DNA from: Namhaeicola litoreus
Lineage (GTDB): Bacteria > Bacteroidota > Bacteroidia > Flavobacteriales > Flavobacteriaceae
NCBI RefSeq assembly: GCF_042679565.1
Contig: NZ_JBHTMY010000003.1
Span: 496,001-560,000 of the forward strand
Direction of reading: 5' to 3'
Length of the DNA stretch: 64,000 nt
Below are positions 58,203 through 64,000 of this stretch, piece by piece (the stretch's first letter is position 1; every line of letters starts with the position of its first letter). The notes under the pieces are model-generated. The model had not been told where the DNA came from. It did not search any database and saw only the letters and a program-made list of their open reading frames with translations. Made by a program: the position numbers and the translations under genes.

Positions 58203-61200
58203 TTATAATTTATATTTTTTTCTTTCCATAAAGTAGTAAATAAGGGGTACCATCAATAATGTCAAAACAGTTGAGAATATGGTTCCACCTAACATTGAAA
58301 TTGCCAGCCCTTGAAAAATTGGGTCGAATAACATTACAAAAGCTCCAATGACTACTGTTCCGGCTGTCAATAAAATTGGCGTAGTTCTTACGGCTCCTGC
58401 TTCTATAACAGCCTGTTTAAGCGGTATTCCTTCTTCTAACCTTAAATTGATGAAATCCACTAAGAGTACAGAGTTACGAACCATAATTCCTGCCAAAGCA
58501 ATTAAACCGATCATTGATGTTGCCGTAAAATAGGCGTCAAAAACCCAGTGGCCTAAAATGATTCCAACTAATGAAAGTGGTAAAGCAACAAGCATCACGA
58601 TGGGTGATTTAAAGCTTTGAAACCAGCCGACCAATAGCATATAAATAATGATGATGACCACAGCAAAAGCAGCACCTAAATCTCTAAATACCTCGAAAGT
58701 AATCTGCCATTCTCCATCCCATTTTACCGTGTATTCATTTTCATGTTCGGGTTGTTGATTCCATTCTTCTTGTAAATCATAACCTTCGGGTATTTTGATT
58801 TTATCGAGATTTTCAGAAAAGTCGAGAAGGGAATATACCGGGCTTTCTAATTTACCAGCCATTTCTCCCGTAACATAAACCACTCTTCGTTGATTTTTTC
58901 GCATGATACTTTTTTCGATGGTGTCCTTTCTAACATGCACTAAATCACCTACCGGAATAGCCTGGTTTTTAGCCGACATAACCTTTAAAGCTAACAAATC
59001 ATCAATATTCGTTTTTTCGTTTTCTTTCATTTGAAGTACAATTCCGATGTCTTTACTAGCCTCTTCATTGTAAATTTTACTAATGGGCTGATGGCTAAGC
59101 GCCATTTGCATAGTACTTACAATTTGTTGAGGAGCTACCCCGTTTAACATGGCTTTTTCTTTGTCGATCTCAAAGCGATATTCCGTTTGATCTGCTTCAA
59201 TCATCCAGTCAACATCTACTACCTCCTCATTATCTCGAAATAAACCTTTTAATTGTTCGGCAATTTTTATTTGCTCTTGGTAATCCGGACCGTAAACTTC
59301 TGCAACTAATGTTGATAAAACCGGTGGTCCTGGTGGTACTTCTACAACTTTTACATTTGCCTGATATTTTTGAGCAATTTTTTGAATTTCCGGGCGAAGT
59401 ACTTTGGTGATATAATGACTTTGCTCTTTTCTATCTCCTTTATCGATAAGATTTACTTGTATGTCTGCAGAGCTAGAACCACTTCGCAGGTCATAATGTC
59501 TTACCAATCCATTAAAAGTTATCGGCGAGGCTGTACCTACATAAGTTTGGTAATCATTTACGTAAGAACTTTGTCTAAGATATTGAGCAATTTCTTTTGT
59601 TACAACCTGGGTTCTTTCTAATGTTGTACCTTCAGGCATATCAATAATGACTTGAAATTCATTTTTATTGTCGAAAGGCAACATTTTAACAGCAACAGAT
59701 TTTGTCAAAAACATACTCATTGTGCCGAGTAAAAGCAAAATGTTGATTCCAAAAAACAGGAATCGATAGGTTTTGTTTTCTAATAATGGGTCAATAAACT
59801 TTTTGTAATAGATATAAATTTTTGACTGAGAGATATCATGTCCGTGCTCTTCTGTTTTCGCTCCTTTTTTATCTTTTTCTCTTAAGAAAATATAACCTAA
59901 GTAGGGTGTTATGGTTAAGGCAACGAACAGTGAAACAATCATGGCAATGGAAGCTCCAATGGGCATAGGACTCATATAAGGCCCCATTAAACCTGAAACA
60001 AAAGCCATTGGAAGTACAGCAGCGATAACCGTAAATGTGGCCAAGATGGTAGGGTTTCCTACTTCATTGATGGCATAGATTGCCGCCTGCTTAAATGGTA
60101 ATCGCTTCATTTTGAAATGCCTGTGCATATTCTCTGCTATAATGATGGAATCATCTACAACAATACCGGTTACAAAAACAAGCGCGAATAAAGTAATTCT
60201 GTTTAGCGTATAATCCATGAAATAATAGCTAAACAAGGTTAAAGCAAAAGTGACTGGTACTGATAAGAATACTACCAAACCACCTCTCCAACCCATGGCC
60301 AACATCACCACCAGTGAAACCGAAATAATTGCGATGATCAAATGGCTAAGGAGTTCAGAAACTTTATGTGAAGCGGTTTCACCATAATTTCTACTGATAG
60401 AAACTTTTACTTCATCCGGAATCAAATCCTTTTTAAGTACCTCGATTTTGTCGATGATTACTTCCGATATTTTCATAGCATCCCCACCTTTTTGTTTGGC
60501 TACAGAAAGGGTAATAGCCGGATATTCAGCCGGAAAAGCTGTTTGATTGTCGGGATTGGCAGATCCATATCCATAGTTCACATAAGCAACAGGAGTTTCA
60601 GGTCCTTCCGCCACTTCAGCAACTTGTTTCAGATAAACCGGACTTTGTCCATTTACCCCTACAATTAAATTTTGTACATCAGATAAATTCTTTAAAAAAT
60701 CGCCAGTATGCACCAAAAACTCTTCGTCCTTTTGGTTAAATTTTCCTGAGTTTGACTGCGCATTATTGATTTGAATTTTCTGTGCTACAGATAAAAAATC
60801 TACGTTATTTTCAGCCATTTTATCTTTGTCGAGAATTACGCTAATTTCTCTGTCTCGACCACCTATACTTTTTGTACTCGCAACACCGCCAACTTTTTTG
60901 ATCTCGTTATTAACTTCTTCAACAATTTGTTTGAGTTCATAGTCGTCATAAGTATCACTCCAAAATGTCAATCCCAAAACAGGTACATCATCAATTGCTC
61001 TAGTTTTAACAAGAGGAAGAGAAACACCTTGTGGCATTTGATCCATATGTTTTATGATCTCATTGTACAACTGCACAAAAGACCTTTCAATATCTGAGCC
61101 CACATAAAATTGAACAATTACCATGGCTTGTTCTTTCATGGAGGTTGAATAGGTGTATTCTACTCCCGGAATGTTGGCAATCACTTTTTCGAGTGGCTTG

Positions 61201-61406
61201 ATTACTTTTGTTTCTATTTCAGAAGGGCTTGCACCCGGATATTGTAAAAATATATCCGCGATAGGCACTTCAATTTGTGGTTCTTCTTCTCTTGGAATCA
61301 AAAAAGAACTGTAGATTCCTATAAGTAAGAACATAATCATCAATAAAATTGTCAGCTTCGATTCTAGAAAGAAAGCTGCTATTTTTCCTGCAAATCCTTT
61401 TTCCAT
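58203..61406 (-). CDS. RND efflux transporter permease
   Basis: A 1067-aa inner-membrane pump with 12 TM helices and two large periplasmic loops. The start IPREEEPQIEVPIADIFLQYPGASPSEIE is typical of a broad RND subgroup. TM4 has GIVVDDSIIIAEN with two Asp, as in the AcrB-type proton relay, rather than the single-Asp pattern of CusA-type metal pumps. Also visible: GPYMSPMPIGASIAMIVSL and LAGIMVRNSVLLVDFINLR. It exports a hydrophobic or ionic substrate through the TolC protein. Substrate unknown; neighbours suggest a link to metals. Confidence 0.94.
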   Translation of the reverse strand: MEKGFAGKIAAFFLESKLTILLMIMFLLIGIYSSFLIPREEEPQIEVPIADIFLQYPGASPSEIETKVIKPLEKVIANIPGVEYTYSTSMKEQAMVIVQFYVGSDIERSFVQLYNEIIKHMDQMPQGVSLPLVKTRAIDDVPVLGLTFWSDTYDDYELKQIVEEVNNEIKKVGGVASTKSIGGRDREISVILDKDKMAENNVDFLSVAQKIQINNAQSNSGKFNQKDEEFLVHTGDFLKNLSDVQNLIVGVNGQSPVYLKQVAEVAEGPETPVAYVNYGYGSANPDNQTAFPAEYPAITLSVAKQKGGDAMKISEVIIDKIEVLKKDLIPDEVKVSISRNYGETASHKVSELLSHLIIAIISVSLVVMLAMGWRGGLVVFLSVPVTFALTLFSYYFMDYTLNRITLFALVFVTGIVVDDSIIIAENMHRHFKMKRLPFKQAAIYAINEVGNPTILATFTVIAAVLPMAFVSGLMGPYMSPMPIGASIAMIVSLFVALTITPYLGYIFLREKDKKGAKTEEHGHDISQSKIYIYYKKFIDPLLENKTYRFLFFGINILLLLGTMSMFLTKSVAVKMLPFDNKNEFQVIIDMPEGTTLERTQVVTKEIAQYLRQSSYVNDYQTYVGTASPITFNGLVRHYDLRSGSSSADIQVNLIDKGDRKEQSHYITKVLRPEIQKIAQKYQANVKVVEVPPGPPVLSTLVAEVYGPDYQEQIKIAEQLKGLFRDNEEVVDVDWMIEADQTEYRFEIDKEKAMLNGVAPQQIVSTMQMALSHQPISKIYNEEASKDIGIVLQMKENEKTNIDDLLALKVMSAKNQAIPVGDLVHVRKDTIEKSIMRKNQRRVVYVTGEMAGKLESPVYSLLDFSENLDKIKIPEGYDLQEEWNQQPEHENEYTVKWDGEWQITFEVFRDLGAAFAVVIIIIYMLLVGWFQSFKSPIVMLVALPLSLVGIILGHWVFDAYFTATSMIGLIALAGIMVRNSVLLVDFINLRLEEGIPLKQAVIEAGAVRTTPILLTAGTVVIGAFVMLFDPIFQGLAISMLGGTIFSTVLTLLMVPLIYYFMERKKYKL

Positions 61407-61410
61407 CAGA

Positions 61411-62475
61411 TTATTTTATTTGAATTTTAACTCCGTTGTATAATTTACCATCGGCTTCCATGATATAGGCTTCATCAGCAGAGAGACCTGACAATACCTC
61501 TATTTGGTCTCCATATTCTTTACCCAATCTCAACCATCGTAAAACGGCAGTATTTGATTGACTTAGAGTATAGATTCCTGATAATTGACCTTTGTGAATT
61601 AAAATTGACTTAGGAATAGTAATTCTTTCACCCGAGGTACCTTCAAATGGAAATTCAGTTGTTACATCCATGCCGGAAAAAATTCCTTCTTCCGTATTTG
61701 GAATTTCGACTTTAGCTAGGTATTGACCACCGCTATTTTGAGATGATCTGCTTATTTCCCTCACTTTTCCATTTAAAAGTGTCTGATTGCTTTTAATTCT
61801 CACTTTTACTTGATCACCTTTGTTCACTTTCGTCAAGTACATTTCAGGAATTTCGGCTGTAGCCACCAAATTATTTGGGTTTTCTATACCCAACAATGGA
61901 TTTCCAGGTAGAGCCATATTTCCTTCCTTGACAAAAACATCTGTGATAACCCCTGAAAATGGAGCTGTAATTGAACTGTAGTTGAGCATGGCAGATACTT
62001 CGTTTTCCATCTCCTTTACAGCTTCAACCTGTGCACTTGCAATGTCGTAGGCGGCCTGTACATCTTCAAACTCTTTGGTAGAGGCACTTTTTTGCTCGTA
62101 TAATTTTTTAAATCGATTGTAGTTATTTTCCGCAATTTTAAAGTTTGCCTCAGCCTGTAGTAACTTCGCTTTTACTTGGGCACGTTGGGCTTCAATGTCT
62201 GTATTATTTATTTTTAGTAACAACTGACCTTTTGTTACTTTATCACCAATTTTTACATAAATATTTTCAATGTATCCGGTTATTTTGGTACTTAAATTTG
62301 AAAATTGATCAGCTTCAATTTGTCCACTGGCAGTAAAAAACTGACCGGAAGCATTTGAGTTAGGCTTTGCAACACTAACATTTACAATGGTATTGTCAAC
62401 AACAACTTCATTTTTACTGTCGCCACAGCTATAAGCACTAATTACTGCAATGAGTAGAATAATTATTTTTTTCAT
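61411..62475 (-). CDS. RND periplasmic adaptor (membrane fusion) lipoprotein
   Basis: A 354-aa adaptor with lipobox signal (LLIAVISAYSCGDS). The lipoyl-like halves are GYIENIYVKIGDKVTKGQLLLKINNTDIEA and ITAPFSGVITDVFVKEGNMALPG. Between them lies a coiled coil (QVKAKLLQAEANFKIAENNYNRFKKLYEQ and ALISQVEAVKEMENEV-type sequence). It links the RND pump to the TolC channel. It starts 2 bp after the TolC gene ends, and the pump gene starts 4 bp after this one ends, so the three are co-transcribed. Confidence 0.93.
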   Translation of the reverse strand: MKKIIILLIAVISAYSCGDSKNEVVVDNTIVNVSVAKPNSNASGQFFTASGQIEADQFSNLSTKITGYIENIYVKIGDKVTKGQLLLKINNTDIEAQRAQVKAKLLQAEANFKIAENNYNRFKKLYEQKSASTKEFEDVQAAYDIASAQVEAVKEMENEVSAMLNYSSITAPFSGVITDVFVKEGNMALPGNPLLGIENPNNLVATAEIPEMYLTKVNKGDQVKVRIKSNQTLLNGKVREISRSSQNSGGQYLAKVEIPNTEEGIFSGMDVTTEFPFEGTSGERITIPKSILIHKGQLSGIYTLSQSNTAVLRWLRLGKEYGDQIEVLSGLSADEAYIMEADGKLYNGVKIQIK

Positions 62476-62477
62476 TT

Positions 62478-63803
62478 TTATTTCGTTAAAAAGTTAAGGT
62501 ATGATAAGGCGTAGTTATAATTGAACAAAGCCTGTGAGTGATTGAGTTCTTGTTTTTGCAATTGAGTTTCTGCGTACAATAAATCGCTGGTTTTTTCTAA
62601 TCCCTGAGAAAAGCGATTGCTAACAATTCTATATGATTCTTTTGATTGTTCTACAGCTAATTCTGCTATCTCTACAGCATCTCGAGCATCATACATTTGT
62701 CTGCGGGCTTTATTTAGTTCTAACTCGCTTTGGGCTAAATAATTCTGTTTATACAATTCATTTTTTTCTAGCATTGCCTTTTCTCTATGCACTTTGCCCA
62801 ATGTTTTCCCTCCGTCGAAAACATCCCAGGAGAGTTGTAATCCCACTAAGTAGTTACTTACATTAAAACCCATAAAATCATTGTCGTTCCACTCATAATG
62901 TGCCATTGCACTAGCCTTGGGTACGAATTGATATTGAGATGATTTGAGCATTTGTTCTTGAGCGGTTATATTTTGTTCAATGGCTAAAAGATCTTTTCTG
63001 TCTGAACTCATTTTCACAGAATCTGGTTCTGGATACTCGCTCATCGTCAGTTTTTCTGTAGGAATGAGTATATCATTTGGTTCTTTTCCAATTAAATAGG
63101 CCAAATATTCAGATGAATTTAAAACATTACTTTTGGCTTTTAGAAGGTCATTTTTAACTTCATTGAACCTTACCTCCACATTGATGACATCGGCAAATTG
63201 AATCAAACCCTGATCAAATTGATCCTTTGAAATTTTTAAATTTACCTCACCAGTTTCCAAAGCCTTTTCAATAACCTCTTGTTGCTCATACGCCAATTGT
63301 AATTGCATATAAGCTTTTTCGATTTCTAACTGCAGGTATTCTTTTGATCTTTCATTTTGCAGTTCAAGAGCTTCGGTTTTACTTTTGGCAGCCTTTTTCA
63401 TTTTCCATCCATCCAAATGAAAAATGGGCTGTATCAATTCTATTTTTGTGTTGAAGTTTTCCTGACTTCCGGGATCATTTAATTTATCTGGGTTAAAATC
63501 TTCAGTTGTAACAGATTCTTGCAACAACTTAAAACCAAATGCCTGTAGTGGGTTATTGGTAGAAACACTTGTGTTTGATAAAACCAATGAAGGAAGAAAT
63601 GCTGCATTGGCCTGTTCTTGTTCAGCTTTAGCAACGGCATAACTCTTTTGATTTATTCTGAGTTCATAGTTGTTCTGAATAGCAAGTGCTTTGGCTTGAT
63701 CAAGACTAATTGGCTCCGTGTTTTGTCCGTATCCAATATGAAGACTTAAAAAAGTTATCAGGATTGAAAATCCGAATAGATACTTATCAATGTTAAATTT
63801 CAT
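62478..63803 (-). CDS. TolC family outer-membrane efflux protein
   Basis: A 441-aa outer-membrane channel with a signal peptide (FGFSILITFLSLHIGYGQ). Two OEP repeats are visible: LDQAKALAIQNNYELRINQKSYAVAKAEQEQANAAFLPSL and ARRQMYDARDAVEIAELAVEQSKESYRIVSNRFSQGLEKTSDLL (in part). It is the first gene of the efflux operon, followed by the adaptor, pump and small accessory genes. Its promoter has a perfect -7 box and a 15-bp palindrome where the -33 element would be. Confidence 0.93.
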   Translation of the reverse strand: MKFNIDKYLFGFSILITFLSLHIGYGQNTEPISLDQAKALAIQNNYELRINQKSYAVAKAEQEQANAAFLPSLVLSNTSVSTNNPLQAFGFKLLQESVTTEDFNPDKLNDPGSQENFNTKIELIQPIFHLDGWKMKKAAKSKTEALELQNERSKEYLQLEIEKAYMQLQLAYEQQEVIEKALETGEVNLKISKDQFDQGLIQFADVINVEVRFNEVKNDLLKAKSNVLNSSEYLAYLIGKEPNDILIPTEKLTMSEYPEPDSVKMSSDRKDLLAIEQNITAQEQMLKSSQYQFVPKASAMAHYEWNDNDFMGFNVSNYLVGLQLSWDVFDGGKTLGKVHREKAMLEKNELYKQNYLAQSELELNKARRQMYDARDAVEIAELAVEQSKESYRIVSNRFSQGLEKTSDLLYAETQLQKQELNHSQALFNYNYALSYLNFLTK

Positions 63804-63828
63804 CTGGTTATTAAATTAAAATTCTCTG

Positions 63829-63836
63829 CAAAAGTA
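63829..63836 (-). promoter_or_regulatory. -7 box of the efflux operon
   Basis: TACTTTTG on the minus strand is a perfect TAnnTTTG match 25 bp before the TolC-gene ATG. Confidence 0.55.
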
Positions 63837-63846
63837 TCTTGCTATC

Positions 63847-63861
63847 TACGTAGGCTACGTA
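63847..63861. promoter_or_regulatory. palindromic operator at the efflux promoter
   Basis: TACGTAG-G-CTACGTA is a perfect 7+1+7 palindrome. It covers the place where TTTG would be expected, 19-21 bp upstream of the -7 box, and no TTTG is present. A repressor or activator probably binds here; no regulator gene is in the window. Confidence 0.6.
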
Positions 63862-63908
63862 ACTTAGATTACAGAGTTCTAATTTAAAACCGCTATGATG
63901 GTCTAACC

Positions 63909-64000
63909 CTAAATTTTATTGGTTTTACTCCTCATTTTCATGTTTAATACCTCTACACCTAGAGAAAAAGTTATGGCGAAGTATAAATAACCTTTTGGTA
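63909..64000 (-). CDS. TerC family membrane protein, C-terminal end only
   Basis: The minus-strand frame at the right edge reads PKGYLYFAITFSLGVEVLNMKMRSKTNKI and then stops at 63909. The segment KGYLYFAITFSLGVEVLN closely resembles the last helix of TerC/YgjT-type integral membrane proteins, which are linked to metal (Mn) export and tellurite resistance. Only about 29 codons are inside the window, so the call rests on this short match. It is on the same strand as, and upstream of, the efflux operon. Confidence 0.55.
   Translation of the reverse strand, partial: PKGYLYFAITFSLGVEVLNMKMRSKTNKI

Overview
The window is AT-rich DNA from a Bacteroidota (Flavobacteriia-like) chromosome. Several things point there: a SusC/SusD pair, a type IX secretion sorting domain, an S46 dipeptidyl-peptidase, a NagB/PIG-L fusion, DUF4369-type lipoproteins, and repeated promoter boxes of the Bacteroidota form TAnnTTTG (with TTTG about 19-21 bp upstream where visible). 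No rRNA, tRNA, CRISPR array, insertion sequence or prophage was seen. Coding density is high, and most transcription units end in clear hairpin terminators.

Layout. 1-4.3 kb: small membrane proteins, a DUF937 protein, a dicarboxylate/amino-acid:cation symporter, a FabH-type ketosynthase and a CBM48-like protein. 4.4-8.2 kb: htpG with a sigma-54-like promoter, a VanX-type D-Ala-D-Ala dipeptidase and an S1/P1 nuclease. 8.3-11 kb: an ammonium operon (outer-membrane barrel, glnK, amt). 11.3-18.4 kb: two short genes (DUF4177-like, 55 aa; Arc/ribbon-helix-helix-like, 54 aa), an SPFH protein, an S46 peptidase with the Arg typical of DPP11, DUF4421, DUF819, a DUF4369-like lipoprotein and DUF4442. 18.5-21.9 kb: an envelope-stress-like operon (DUF4870, 21-aa peptide, PadR, PspC, head-GIN lipoprotein). 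22-23.7 kb: a LytTR/LytS-type two-component system.

24.4-36.4 kb is an amino-sugar locus. A SusC/SusD pair is followed by a NagB/PIG-L fusion, a GH20 beta-N-acetylhexosaminidase and an SMP-30-like protein, and then by pfkA and gapA. This reads as import and trimming of GlcNAc-containing oligosaccharides with entry at fructose-6-phosphate. 36.5-41 kb: HMG-CoA lyase, a polyamine-type pair (PLP-III decarboxylase and deoxyhypusine-synthase-like protein), an acidic-tailed protein and a ROK glucokinase. 41-48.8 kb: a small barrel protein, a FecA-like TonB receptor with a Crp/Fnr-like palindrome upstream, guaB, two small secreted proteins and a DEAD-box helicase. 48.9-55 kb: a thioredoxin-fold lipoprotein, an ABC-F ATPase with one degenerate ATP site, a PAS-LuxR regulator and bifunctional FTCD.

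55-63.8 kb is a minus-strand efflux cluster: TolC, adaptor, RND pump, a P-II-like protein, a DUF2892 protein, a His-containing small protein and a TonB receptor with His/Glu-rich loops. A perfect 15-bp palindrome lies where the -33 box of its promoter should be. The window ends in the C-terminus of a TerC-family protein. The strongest leads for a second look are this efflux cluster and its operator, the NagB/PIG-L fusion with an altered catalytic residue, and the sigma-54-like htpG promoter.
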